From NCBI RefSeq assembly GCF_014698045.1, contig NZ_JACJSE010000012.1, positions 124,001 through 188,000 on the forward strand: a stretch of DNA of 64,000 nucleotides. The letters run 5' to 3'. Below the pieces are notes generated by a model. That model saw only the letters and a program-made list of their open reading frames with translations, did not search any database and was not told the DNA's origin. Source of the DNA: Aulosira sp. FACHB-615. Lineage in GTDB: Bacteria > Cyanobacteriota > Cyanobacteriia > Cyanobacteriales > Nostocaceae. The translations under genes were made by a program, and so were the position numbers. This document shows positions 1 through 8,730 of the stretch, piece by piece (the first letter of the stretch is position 1; each line of letters opens with the position of its first letter).

Positions 1-429
1 CTCTAAATATACAGGCAAAGCGTAATTCATGTGTTGCTTTAACACATTACTAATGGAACCCATCACACCATTAATCACAATATTACCAACCTCAGTAAGT
101 GTGCCAATTTTTACTGCATCTAAATCATCTGATCCAGGCTCTTCACCAGTCAAAACTGACACTAATGCTGAGGCACTTTCTGTAGGAAAAATTAATCCAG
201 CAGTGCCGTAAAATGAGCCTGTAAAGTTTAGTTTAACTGATGCTAAACTCGTATCATTAAATCGGCTATTTAATTCTTGGTAAGCTGCCGTTGCTGTTAA
301 AATTTTTACAAAAGGAATTTCTAAGTGAATGTGGGAATCCACCATTTCATTGAGTAAACTGGCGGCTCGACCAACTCCAATATTGATTAATTCTTGTAAA
401 GCATCTAGTTGATCTGCTGTCACATTCAT
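1..429 (-). CDS. cheC: CheC-like chemotaxis phosphatase, partial (C-terminus beyond window)
   Basis: The reverse strand is open without a stop from an ATG at 429 to the window edge, giving 143 residues. Two E-x-x-N phosphatase motifs are visible: E13/N16 in the first half and E113/N116 in the second. They have the spacing and setting (NIGVG and NIVINGVMG) of the CheC/CheX/FliY family, which removes phosphate from CheY. It starts 6 bp after the cheY stop, so the two are probably one leftward transcript, divergent from the cheA operon. Seen: both motifs, reading frame and partial end. Inferred: that its substrate is the adjacent CheY. CheX is an alternative name, but the duplicated motif fits CheC better. 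Confidence 0.82.
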   Translation of the reverse strand, partial: MNVTADQLDALQELINIGVGRAASLLNEMVDSHIHLEIPFVKILTATAAYQELNSRFNDTSLASVKLNFTGSFYGTAGLIFPTESASALVSVLTGEEPGSDDLDAVKIGTLTEVGNIVINGVMGSISNVLKQHMNYALPVYLE

Positions 430-435
430 CGGAAT

Positions 436-801
436 TTATTCCTTGGTTTTAATAGCTTGCTGTACTGCTGCGCGTAATTCTTGTTCTTTGGGTGGTTTAT
501 TAATAAAATTAACTGCTCCTAAGCTGTAACTTTGATTGCGGGCGCTTTCTTGAATATCTGCGGAAATGATAATTGTGGGAATGTTTAAGCCTTCATCTTG
601 TAAAGCCTGGAGAAATTCAAACCCGTTCATTTCTGGCATTAGTAAATCAGCCAACACACAATTAGGCTGAGATTGATGAACTATTTCTAATCCTTCACGT
701 CCATTACTGGCTTCTAATATTTCATATCCATCTACTTGCAGAAACTTCCGAATCATTCTGCGAGAAAAAGCCGCATCATCAATAATTAACACTAAGCTCA
801 T
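436..801 (-). CDS. cheY: Single-domain response regulator, CheY-like
   Basis: A 121-residue stand-alone receiver domain, the normal length for CheY. The acidic pair D8/D9, phosphoacceptor D52 in an ADLLMPEMNG context, switch residue S80 and conserved K102 followed by proline are all present, so it should accept phosphate from CheA. There is no output domain, so it acts by protein contact, in this lineage most likely on type IV pilus or gliding machinery; that target is inference. It precedes the cheC-like gene by 6 bp on the same strand and is divergent from cheA, with a transposase remnant between them. Confidence 0.9.
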   Translation of the reverse strand: MSLVLIIDDAAFSRRMIRKFLQVDGYEILEASNGREGLEIVHQSQPNCVLADLLMPEMNGFEFLQALQDEGLNIPTIIISADIQESARNQSYSLGAVNFINKPPKEQELRAAVQQAIKTKE

Positions 802-1016
802 CAGCCTGTTCCTGAAAAATTTATTTGCTTATATTTCTTTATTGTAAATTTGTGATTTCGCCTAGAAGTCTTGTTAAATAAAACGCAGAGTTTTGCAATT
901 ATTTTTAATTTTTATATAAATTAATTTTATATTTTTTCAACAAAATCAACATACCCTCAAGCAACATATAGTGCTGAAACTATAATGCTACTTTGAGGAT
1001 ACTTTTGTCAAACTTA

Positions 1017-1289
1017 TTAGGCTTTGGAAACATAATCTATGGTTGACTGAGCTTGCTGTAACCAGTGTAAAACAGTTGTGTGGTGAATTTCGGTAACACG
1101 TTCAATTTCTCGTAGGCTCATCCCCTTGAAATACATTTTTAAGCAAAGTTGCTTGATATCGTTTGAATAGCTCCAAGAATGGTAAGATTCGAGAAACTGA
1201 CGACCACAATGTTTACATTTGTAGCATTGTCGATTTTTACGATGACCATTCTTTGTAGTTTGCGTTGATTGACAACGGGGACATTGCAT
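1017..1289 (-). CDS. Orphan IS1-type InsA protein (zinc ribbon plus helix-turn-helix)
   Basis: Ninety residues, close to the length of IS1 InsA. Cysteines C3, C6, C25 and C28 form a zinc ribbon. Residues 40-80 look like a helix-turn-helix containing a MSLREIERVT segment. In IS1-family elements InsA is the DNA-binding regulator and the catalytic part is made by frameshifting into insB. No insB-like frame follows here; the 215 bp to the cheY gene are A+T-rich and non-coding. I read this as a decayed or partly deleted insertion sequence, or a domesticated solo insA. No terminal inverted repeats were recognised. It lies in the regulatory gap between the two che transcripts. Confidence 0.7.
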   Translation of the reverse strand: MQCPRCQSTQTTKNGHRKNRQCYKCKHCGRQFLESYHSWSYSNDIKQLCLKMYFKGMSLREIERVTEIHHTTVLHWLQQAQSTIDYVSKA

Positions 1290-1309
1290 ACTCTAGATTT
1301 AATTGCTGG

Positions 1310-1330
1310 AAGAGATAATCATTATCTTTT
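1310..1330. repeat. Near-perfect palindrome upstream of the insA-like gene
   Basis: A dyad centred on base 1320 has arms of 10 bases with one mismatch; the inner AGATAAT/ATTATCT part is perfect. It lies 20 bp upstream of the insA-like start and about 190 bp before cheA. It could be an operator, a cruciform or part of a transposon end. No function can be assigned from sequence. Confidence 0.35.
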
Positions 1331-1515
1331 CAGCATTAACTACTGTGGGCATCTTGCTGGCGAAATATATCTATTGATTTAAAAAATATTAAAATTAAGA
1401 CAAAAGATATAGCCATCTTATTTGAGATATAAATCAGGGATTCCAGAGAGACAAGGGGGATAGATGTTTGTAAATCATTTAGGATTGCTATATAGGTTTA
1501 TCATCTCTGAATCCA

Positions 1516-3816
1516 ATGGAGTTAACAGAAATTGACAACGAGGATCTAGAAGCATTTCTTTTAGAAAGCTATGAAAGTTTGACTCAAATTGAAAGCGATA
1601 TTATTGAGCTAGAGAAAGCATCTGTTAATCGAGCAGCGTTAGATAGAATTTATCGCTCACTTCATACACTCAAAGGAAACTGCGGCTTTTTGCCATTTCC
1701 TAAGTTAGAATCACTGGCTCATGCGGGAGAAAGTTTAATTTCATATTTGCGTGAAGATACAAAGCAATCATTGGTTAACAGCGATCGCAACTTTACAGCC
1801 ACACCACAAATTATTACTGCTTTACTCCAAACCGTAGATAGCATCCGTCAGTTGCTATCGCAAATTCAAACAACCAAGCAAGAAGGTGATGCAGATTATT
1901 CTACACTTATTTGTGCTTTAGCGAAACTACAAGAAAATCAACAGGTAATTACTGTATTATCATCATCGCCAGAAACCGAAGAAAGCACCATCACTGGAAC
2001 AGAATCAGCTTATATCCGCGTAAGTGTGAGTTTACTAGATCAACTAATGAACTTAGTCGGGGAACTGGTTTTAACCCGTAACCAAGTCATAGGTTTATCC
2101 CAGAGGTATAAAGATAGTAACTTGACAGCAACTTGCCAGCGCCTAAATTTAATTACTAGCCAATTGCAGGAAGGAGTAATGAAAACTCGCCTGCAACAGA
2201 TGAGTACAATTTGGCAAAAATTCCCCAGAGTAATTCGAGATTTAGCGATCGCGCACGGTAAACAAGTGGCTGTCGAAATTCAAGGAGCCGATACAGAAGT
2301 TGATAAAAGCATTATTGAAGCGATTAAAGACCCCTTAACCCATTTAGTCCGCAACTGTATTGATCATGGCATAGAATCACCAACTGAGCGCCATGCTGCT
2401 GGTAAATCACCCACAGGTAAGATATCTTTGAAAGCCTGTTATGAAAACAGTAAAGTCAACATTGAAATTAGCGATGATGGGCGTGGTTTATCGCCAACAC
2501 AACTCAAAATGCGGGCGCAGAAACTAGGTTTACTTACCTCTGCACAAGCTGAGACAATGAGCGATGCAGCAGCCATTAATTTAATTTTCTTACCTGGCTT
2601 TTCCACCGCCGCCCAAATAACAAACATTTCTGGGCGCGGCGTGGGGATGGATATTGTCAAAAGTAATATTGATAAAATTAACGGCAGTATTGAAATTGAA
2701 AGTCAGCCAGGACAAGGAACTAAATTTCAACTTAAAATTCCCCTGACATTAACAATTATTCCCGCATTAATTGTCAATAGTAACGGCAATCGCTACGCCA
2801 TCCCCCAAGCCAGCCTGCAAGAACTAGTGCGCCTAGAACCAGAGCAAGCACTCAACCAAATTGAAACATTTTACGACGTACCCGTATACCCCCTGCGAGG
2901 AAATCTCATCCCCTTAGTTAATCTCCATCAAATCCTACACCCATCAAACCTGGATTTCTCTCTTGTGAGAAATCCAGGGGGGAGGGAGGGGTGGGAGGTG
3001 TGGGAGGATGGTGAAGAAATCTTTCCCCCCACACTCCCCACACTCCCCACACCCCTACCCATACGTGAGAAATTCGGGATCAAACCCTCCCCACTCCCCA
3101 CTCCCAACTCCCCACTCACCCTAGTAGTTATCCAAGCCGACAACTACCAATTTGGACTAGTTGTAGATGCAGTGGAAGACATTCAAGATATTGTAGTTAA
3201 ACCTTTAGGTAAACAGTTGCAAGCTATATCTGTGTTTATGGGTGCAACAATTATGGGCGATGGCAGAGTCGCATTAATTATTGATGCGGTAAATTTGGCA
3301 AAACAGGCTGGACTTTATGAAAAACGGCAGCTATTGTCCAGTAATTCTGATGCAAACATCTCCACAGAACAAGAGGAACGCCAATTAATTTTACTATTTC
3401 AAGGGCCGCAAGGCGCATTGATGGGTATTCCCGTGGCGATCGCTTTCCGGTTAGAAGAAATTCCCTCTACTGCCATTGAAAAAGTCAGTAATCAAGATGT
3501 AGTGCGGACTGCTGACAGAATTTTACCTGTAATTGACCTGCAAAAAATCTTTCCGAGTCAGCAGCCAACCCCGAATAAAGAAACCGAAAAACTGCAATTA
3601 GTGATTGTTTCTCCCCAAGCCGGATTAAGTGTGGGCTTAGTTGTGGAGCGCATTCTTGATATTGTAGAAGAACCACTGACAGTTAAAGGTATCCCTAGTA
3701 GACCAGGAGTTTTGTTTTGTGCTGTGATTCAAGGACAAATCACAGAAATATTAGATATAGAGGCAGTGATTAACATGGTTAACCCTTATTTGTTGCAAGT
3801 GAGCGATCGTGGTTGA
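1516..3816 (+). CDS. cheA: Chemotaxis histidine kinase CheA with two CheW-like domains and an in-frame repeat insert
   Basis: 766 residues. The Hpt domain (about 1-110) carries the phosphorylated H50 in a LHTLKGNCGF context. A short linker with no recognisable CheY-binding P2 domain leads to the dimerisation helices (about 165-235). The kinase core (about 240-415) has N280 in the N box, a DDGRG loop near 320 and a GRGVGMDI box near 373. Two CheW-like domains follow: about 415-600, and about 625-760. The first is interrupted at about residues 478-535 by a proline/glycine-rich segment encoded by repeat DNA. The gene overlaps cheW by 8 bp, so the two are translationally coupled. It should phosphorylate CheY and CheB. 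The doubled CheW domain is unusual but fits large signalling arrays. Confidence 0.95.
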   Translation: MELTEIDNEDLEAFLLESYESLTQIESDIIELEKASVNRAALDRIYRSLHTLKGNCGFLPFPKLESLAHAGESLISYLREDTKQSLVNSDRNFTATPQIITALLQTVDSIRQLLSQIQTTKQEGDADYSTLICALAKLQENQQVITVLSSSPETEESTITGTESAYIRVSVSLLDQLMNLVGELVLTRNQVIGLSQRYKDSNLTATCQRLNLITSQLQEGVMKTRLQQMSTIWQKFPRVIRDLAIAHGKQVAVEIQGADTEVDKSIIEAIKDPLTHLVRNCIDHGIESPTERHAAGKSPTGKISLKACYENSKVNIEISDDGRGLSPTQLKMRAQKLGLLTSAQAETMSDAAAINLIFLPGFSTAAQITNISGRGVGMDIVKSNIDKINGSIEIESQPGQGTKFQLKIPLTLTIIPALIVNSNGNRYAIPQASLQELVRLEPEQALNQIETFYDVPVYPLRGNLIPLVNLHQILHPSNLDFSLVRNPGGREGWEVWEDGEEIFPPTLPTLPTPLPIREKFGIKPSPLPTPNSPLTLVVIQADNYQFGLVVDAVEDIQDIVVKPLGKQLQAISVFMGATIMGDGRVALIIDAVNLAKQAGLYEKRQLLSSNSDANISTEQEERQLILLFQGPQGALMGIPVAIAFRLEEIPSTAIEKVSNQDVVRTADRILPVIDLQKIFPSQQPTPNKETEKLQLVIVSPQAGLSVGLVVERILDIVEEPLTVKGIPSRPGVLFCAVIQGQITEILDIEAVINMVNPYLLQVSDRG
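2949..3081 (+). repeat. Foldback repeat element inserted in frame inside cheA
   Basis: The left end is a perfect 12-bp hairpin (2949-2960 paired with 2967-2978, 6-base loop). The middle is a G-rich then C-rich stretch that can fold back. The right end (3061-3081) carries a GAGAAATTCGGGATC motif that matches the inverse of the left arm at 10 of 12 positions. The same element, slightly longer, lies between genes at 31080-31240. A tract of CCCCACTC-type heptamers follows to about 3117. The reading frame of cheA stays open throughout. Confidence 0.85.
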
Positions 3817-4258
3817 ACAACAACTCTGCACTTTTTGGTTAAATAAAACTTACTTTGGCATTGATGTGCGCCATGTTCAAGAAGTCATTCGTCCCCAAGC
3901 CATAACTCCTGTACCTTTAACACCGCCAGATATTTGTGGATTAATTAACTTGCGTGGACAAATTATTACTGTCATCGATTTGCAACAACGCTTAGATATG
4001 GGTGAACCTGCTAGGCGGAACCTTCAACCAGAAGCATCGCCGGGGTTTAATATCGTTGTATCTTCTGATCATGAGATAGTGAGTTTACTGGTTGATGATG
4101 TTGGCGATGTCTTAGAGTTTCCCGAAAACACCTTTCAACCCCCACCCGCCAGCTTAAAAGGTAAAATGCGTGACATACTGGCGGGAGCTTACCCACTAGC
4201 AGCAGGGTTTTTGTTAGTTGTTGACACTGAAAAAATTCTCAACGTTAAAATTATTTAG
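3809..4258 (+). CDS. cheW: Chemotaxis adaptor protein CheW
   Basis: 149 residues, a single CheW (SH3-like double barrel) domain with the typical INLRGQIITVIDL segment (about residues 47-60) and the C-terminal VVDTEKIL region. It links receptors to CheA. The start is a GTG at 3809 that overlaps the end of cheA by 8 bp, which supports coupled translation. The receptor gene follows after 12 bp. Nothing in the sequence is abnormal. Confidence 0.92.
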   Translation: MVEQQLCTFWLNKTYFGIDVRHVQEVIRPQAITPVPLTPPDICGLINLRGQIITVIDLQQRLDMGEPARRNLQPEASPGFNIVVSSDHEIVSLLVDDVGDVLEFPENTFQPPPASLKGKMRDILAGAYPLAAGFLLVVDTEKILNVKII

Positions 4259-4270
4259 GAGCTATTGGCA

Positions 4271-5554
4271 ATGGCGACAAGTCGGACTGGGAAAACAGCC
4301 AACTCGAAATCTCCCACAGAAAACAATCAAACCACCACAGATATACAACTACAACCTTTATTAGCCGCACTCAAAGCCGCCAAAAATGGAGATTTCACAG
4401 TCCGTTTAGCAGTTACTGATGATGGTTTAGGTGAAATTGCCACAGTATTTAATGAATGGGTGAGTTTGAACCACAATGTCAGCAACGAAGTAGCACGCAT
4501 CGCCACAGAAATTGGTACAGAAGGTAAATTAGGTTCTCAAGCCGTAGTCAAAGGTGCGAAAGGTGCTTGGCAAGAATTAATCAACAACATCAATCAAATG
4601 TCTGCAAATATCTCCGAGCAGATTAAAAGTATTCAAGAAGTTACCCTTGTGGTGACTCAAGGCAATTTATCCCAGCACATCGCAGCCGAAAATGCCGGAG
4701 AATTTCAGCAGCTCACGGAAAATGCCAATCAAATGATTAGTCGTCTGCGTTCTTCTATCAAGCAAATGGCAGATGTAGCCACAGCCGTTGCATCCTCGGC
4801 GGAAGAACTCACCGCAGTCAGCAAAGAAATGACAGAAAACGCCAAACAAACCGCCGAACAAGCAACTTCCGCCTCCGCCTCAGCCGAACAAGTCAATCAA
4901 AATAGCATTACAGTAGTGACAGCAGTAGAGGAAATGGATGCCAGCATTCGAGAAATTGCCAAAACCGTTGCTGAAGGTGCAAAAGTCGCCAACCAAGCCG
5001 TTAAAACCGCCGATCGCACCAATGAGACAATAGATAAGCTCGGTCAAAGTAGTATTGAAATTGGTAAAGTCATTAAAGTTATTACATCCATTGCCCAGCA
5101 AACCAACTTACTCGCACTCAACGCCACCATCGAAGCCGCTAGAGCCGGGGATGCAGGGAGAGGATTTGCCGTCGTCGCCAACGAAGTCAAAGAACTCGCC
5201 AAACAAACCGCCAGCGCCACTGAAGATATTAGTCAACGCATTGAAGCCATTCAAACTGATACCAAAGGGGCAATGACAGCCATCAGTCAAATTACTGAGA
5301 TTATCCAGCAAATTAATGACCTACAAAGCACCATTGCCAGTGCTATAGAAGAACAAACAGCAACCACCAACGAAATTGCCCGCAACATAGCCGAAGCCGC
5401 CAAAGGCACCACAGATATTGCCAAAAGTATCGGCATTGTCGCCCTGAATGCTCAAACCACCACCATTGGAGCCAGTAACACTTCCGCCGCCGCCAACGAA
5501 TTAGCCCGGATGGCTGTAGATTTGCAAAAAATTGTCACGCAGTTTAAGTATTGA
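4271..5554 (+). CDS. Soluble methyl-accepting chemotaxis protein with HAMP repeats
   Basis: 427 residues from the ATG at 4271. An upstream TTG at 4265 is less likely because AGGAG at 4257-4261 is only 3 nt from it but 9 nt from the ATG. No membrane segment is visible. The N-terminal 150 residues contain HAMP-like units (KNGDFTVRL, then EGKLGSQAVVKGA and a further QGNLSQHI unit). The rest is the antiparallel signalling coiled coil with the conserved tip (TNLLALNATIEAARAGDAGR). It should report a cytoplasmic signal to CheA/CheW and be modified by the nearby CheB/CheR. Its HAMP units resemble those of the giant kinase at 24440. Confidence 0.93.
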   Translation: MATSRTGKTANSKSPTENNQTTTDIQLQPLLAALKAAKNGDFTVRLAVTDDGLGEIATVFNEWVSLNHNVSNEVARIATEIGTEGKLGSQAVVKGAKGAWQELINNINQMSANISEQIKSIQEVTLVVTQGNLSQHIAAENAGEFQQLTENANQMISRLRSSIKQMADVATAVASSAEELTAVSKEMTENAKQTAEQATSASASAEQVNQNSITVVTAVEEMDASIREIAKTVAEGAKVANQAVKTADRTNETIDKLGQSSIEIGKVIKVITSIAQQTNLLALNATIEAARAGDAGRGFAVVANEVKELAKQTASATEDISQRIEAIQTDTKGAMTAISQITEIIQQINDLQSTIASAIEEQTATTNEIARNIAEAAKGTTDIAKSIGIVALNAQTTTIGASNTSAAANELARMAVDLQKIVTQFKY

Positions 5555-5807
<253 letters not shown>

Positions 5808-6875
5808 ATGCCAAAAATTCGGGTATTAGTTGTGGATGATGCGGTATTGGTTCGCAGTCGCGTCAGTAAAATTTTATCCAGTGATCCGCAATTAGAGGTA
5901 GTGGGAGTGGCGGCGAATGGTCGCATTGCCTTGGGCAGAATTCCGCAAGTCAACCCTGATGTTATTCTCTTAGATGTGGAAATGCCCGATATGAACGGTT
6001 TAGAAACTCTGTCCGCCCTCCGTCCAATATATCCCCACCTACCAGTAATTATGTTCAGCACCTCCACATACGCTGGTGCGGCTGCTACTTTAGAAGCTCT
6101 TTCTTTGGGTGCTTCAGATTATGCCACCAAACCCAGTAATCTGGGGAGTGTGGAGGCTGCCAATGAACATATCCGCCAAGAATTAATTCCCAAAATTAAG
6201 TTATTTGGCGCAAGAATGGCGGCATTATCCCCGACTCATCAAAGTTCTGGTGTTGTTCTGCCCATCCCTAGCAAAAAAGCACCAGTAAATGTGGTAGCAA
6301 TTGGAGTTTCAACCGGAGGGCCGAATGCACTAGCTGAATTACTGAGTAAGATATCTGCCGATTTTCCAGTTCCAATTTTGATTGTCCAGCACATGCCACC
6401 GATGTTTACAAAGTTACTAGCTGAAAGATTATCTTCTAAGTGTCAACTTCCTGTCAGGGAAGGAGTTGATGGTGTGGAATTAGCTGCTGGCCAGGTATGG
6501 TTAGCACCAGGAGATTTCCATCTGATTGTGCAACGGGAGGGAACAAAGGTGCGTTTAGCCATTCATCAAGCACCCCCAGAAAATTCCTGTCGCCCTTCAG
6601 TGGATGTCTTATTGCGTTCAGTTGCCCAAGTTTACGGTGCAGGTGCGATCGCAGTTATGCTGACAGGTATGGGTCAAGATGGCTTACATGGCTGTCAGTG
6701 TATCCGAGAATTTGGCGGACAAGTACTAGCCCAAGACGAAGCTAGTAGTGTGGTTTGGGGAATGCCCGGTTTTGTGGTGAATGCTGGACTGGCAAATCAA
6801 GTTGTTCCCCTTGAACAAATGGCAGATGAAATTATCCAGCGTGTCAATTCTGTTCCCAGGTCAGGTCTGTTATGA
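5808..6875 (+). CDS. cheB: Chemotaxis protein-glutamate methylesterase CheB
   Basis: 355 residues. The receiver domain (1-125) has D10/D11, phosphoacceptor D56 and K108 before proline. The methylesterase domain (about 160-345) has the catalytic triad in its family contexts: S168 (GVSTGGP), H195 (VQHMPP) and D291 (LTGMGQDG). It demethylates and deamidates receptor glutamates when phosphorylated by CheA, giving adaptation. It overlaps cheR by four bases (ATGA), so the two antagonistic enzymes are translationally coupled. Confidence 0.95.
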   Translation: MPKIRVLVVDDAVLVRSRVSKILSSDPQLEVVGVAANGRIALGRIPQVNPDVILLDVEMPDMNGLETLSALRPIYPHLPVIMFSTSTYAGAAATLEALSLGASDYATKPSNLGSVEAANEHIRQELIPKIKLFGARMAALSPTHQSSGVVLPIPSKKAPVNVVAIGVSTGGPNALAELLSKISADFPVPILIVQHMPPMFTKLLAERLSSKCQLPVREGVDGVELAAGQVWLAPGDFHLIVQREGTKVRLAIHQAPPENSCRPSVDVLLRSVAQVYGAGAIAVMLTGMGQDGLHGCQCIREFGGQVLAQDEASSVVWGMPGFVVNAGLANQVVPLEQMADEIIQRVNSVPRSGLL

Positions 6876-7738
6876 AACAGACAATGAGGATCAATACTGG
6901 GGATTTTGACTATTTACGGCAATTAGTTCATCAGCATTCAGCCGTAGTTTTAGATGGCGATAAAACTTATTTAGCGGAATTACATTTGCAGCCAATTGCT
7001 GAAGCGGCAGGATTTGAGACTATTACTGAATTAATTGCTCATTTGCGGCATCAGCCTGTGAGTGATTTACATATCCAAGCAATTGAAGCATTAGTTACTA
7101 ACGAAACTTCATTTTTCCGCGATACCTATCCCTTTGAAGCTTTGAAACAATTGGTATTGCCAGAGTTAATTAAAAAACGACGCATTGAGCGATCGCTGAA
7201 TATTTGGTGTGCGGCTTGCTCGCATGGACAAGAACCTTATAGTATTGCTATTCTCCTGCGAGAATACTTTCCTTTATTAGCTAATTGGTCTGTTAAAATT
7301 ATCGCTAGTGACTTTTCTGGTAAAGTCTTAGAACGGGCGAAAGCTGGGCGTTATAACCAATTAGAAATTAAACGTGGGCTGCCGAAAAATTTGCGCGATC
7401 GGTATTTTAAATTATTAGATAATGAATGGCAAATCCAAGATGAAATTCGGCAGAAAATCGAATTTCGGCAGATGAATTTGGTGCATCCTTGGGCAGTTTT
7501 ACCCCAGATAGATATTATTATGCTGCGGAATGTTTTAATTTATTTTGATATCAATACTAAGAAAAATTTACTCACCAAAGTTAGACAGCAATTAAACCCA
7601 GATGGTTACTTATTTCTGGGTAGCGGTGAAACTACAATCAATCTGCATCAATCCTTTGAACGTGTGCAGTTTGACAAAAGCATTTTTTATCGATTACGTC
7701 CAGTGGGTTTAGATAATGCGATCGCACTAGGACAGTAA
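6872..7738 (+). CDS. cheR: Chemotaxis protein methyltransferase CheR
   Basis: 288 residues with the N-terminal helical CheR domain (to about residue 85, containing TNETSFFRD) and the SAM-binding methyltransferase domain with an ACSHGQEPYS motif and an NVLIYF segment. It methylates receptor glutamates, opposing CheB. The start ATG sits in the ATGA overlap with cheB; a second in-frame ATG four codons later is possible. No C-terminal TPR or pentapeptide tether is present. A small palindromic repeat element lies just downstream. Confidence 0.94.
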   Translation: MKQTMRINTGDFDYLRQLVHQHSAVVLDGDKTYLAELHLQPIAEAAGFETITELIAHLRHQPVSDLHIQAIEALVTNETSFFRDTYPFEALKQLVLPELIKKRRIERSLNIWCAACSHGQEPYSIAILLREYFPLLANWSVKIIASDFSGKVLERAKAGRYNQLEIKRGLPKNLRDRYFKLLDNEWQIQDEIRQKIEFRQMNLVHPWAVLPQIDIIMLRNVLIYFDINTKKNLLTKVRQQLNPDGYLFLGSGETTINLHQSFERVQFDKSIFYRLRPVGLDNAIALGQ

Positions 7739-8146
7739 GTCATTTTTGGCATTTATAGCAGTAGGTGTAGGTTGGGTGGAGGAACGGAACCCAACATTCA
7801 CGCATACTTTGTTGGGTTACGCTATCCCTACACCCAACCTACTATTATCTTAACTGAACCGTATTGAGACATGTTAGGACAATTTGAAAGCGTGAATGCA
7901 GGAATAGTAAGATTTTTCCTCCTGCCTTCTGCTATATGATGAGTTTAAGGCTGGATCGTAGATTACTGCGTTAACACAGCCTGCACCCATGCGCTAATAT
8001 TGTAAGGTGTCTTTCAAAATTAAAAGTATTTAAGTATTTATACTTAGTTAATTTTAAGTCACAACAACACCCAGAAAAAGTCCTGATCATCAGTTCGATA
8101 ATGATCAAACCGATGCACCATACAAGTAAATTTTTAACAATTAACA
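7739..8146. other. Non-coding gap with a palindromic element
   Basis: 408 bases. Apart from the repeat at 7761-7842, it is A+T-rich with no credible reading frame. A short ORF on the reverse strand (7971-8162) has no recognisable family and overlaps the next gene start. The promoter of the small gene at 8147 should lie here, but no clear -10/-35 pair was picked out. Confidence 0.5.
7761..7842 (+). repeat. Palindromic repeat element, copy 1
   Basis: About 82 bp with terminal inverted repeats (GTAGGTGTAGGTTGGGT at one end, ACCCAACCTAC at the other) and internal CCCAAC/GTTGGG pairs, so it folds into a long hairpin. A nearly identical copy in the opposite orientation is at 60651-60725. It is a small non-autonomous mobile-type element. 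Confidence 0.8.
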
Positions 8147-8434
8147 ATGGTAGAACGCCCAATTAAGAAATCGGAACGTCAAGCCCAAGCTAATACCGAA
8201 AACAATTCAGAAAATTCTGATTCTGCGCCTTCTATTGAATCTTATCCAAAACGCTCAAATTCTAGAGATAATCGCTCCTCTGGTAAAAGAAAAAAAGGTA
8301 CAGCGAAGGAAGAAATTAAACCGCCAGTTAATCCTGCATTAGCGCGTGGGCCGAAACCAGTGAAACCCCCAGTGATTAAACCAGAACCAGAAACAGACTC
8401 AGAACCAGTCTCAGAAGAATCCCCCGCCGAATAA
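8147..8434 (+). CDS. Small charged low-complexity protein, function unknown
   Basis: 95 residues rich in Lys, Glu, Pro, Ser and Asn, with a basic stretch near residue 48 (GKRKKGTAKEE) and a Pro/Glu-rich C-terminus. No signal peptide, membrane segment or known domain is seen; it is probably disordered. The reading frame is supported by its biased amino-acid composition, an ATG start and a strong hairpin directly after the stop. Similar short disordered proteins are common in filamentous cyanobacteria, but I do not recognise a named family. Confidence 0.65.
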   Translation: MVERPIKKSERQAQANTENNSENSDSAPSIESYPKRSNSRDNRSSGKRKKGTAKEEIKPPVNPALARGPKPVKPPVIKPEPETDSEPVSEESPAE

Positions 8435-8436
8435 TT

Positions 8437-8471
8437 AATTAAGCCAAGGTAAGATTTACCTTGGCTTAATT
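8437..8471 (+). terminator. Strong hairpin after the 95-residue gene
   Basis: A perfect 16-bp stem (8437-8452 with 8456-8471) and 3-base loop begin two bases after the stop codon. There is only a weak T run after it, but the position suggests transcription termination or mRNA 3' end protection. Confidence 0.7.
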
Positions 8472-8537
8472 GTTGATACCAGTTCACCTGCGGTTAATTT
8501 TTTCAATCTAATGCACTATTCTAGTCTAGACAATCCA

Positions 8538-8616
8538 GTAGGGTGTGTTAGGCATAAGCCGTAACGCACCTAAAACTTGGTTGTAGATGCGTTACGCTGT
8601 CGCTAACACATCCTAC
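8538..8616. repeat. Palindromic interspersed repeat
   Basis: About 79 bp bounded by GTAGGGTGTGTTAG on the left and CTAACACATCCTAC on the right, inverted copies of each other with one mismatch. The interior holds GCCGTAACGCACC and GCGTTACGC. It is a foldback element of the kind scattered through filamentous cyanobacterial genomes. A short ORF starting inside it is discounted. Confidence 0.7.
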
Positions 8617-8730
8617 GTACAAAGCCATTATTTAAAACTATTTATAGTAATACTAATAAACTATTTATATACTTTCTGTCACATCATACTGCTACATTTT
8701 TCCCCTGAACTAAAAAGTATTCCACAAACT

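Noticed and set aside
29..211. 60-codon plus-strand ORF at the window start
   Set aside because: It is antisense to the CheC-like gene, which has clear phosphatase motifs.
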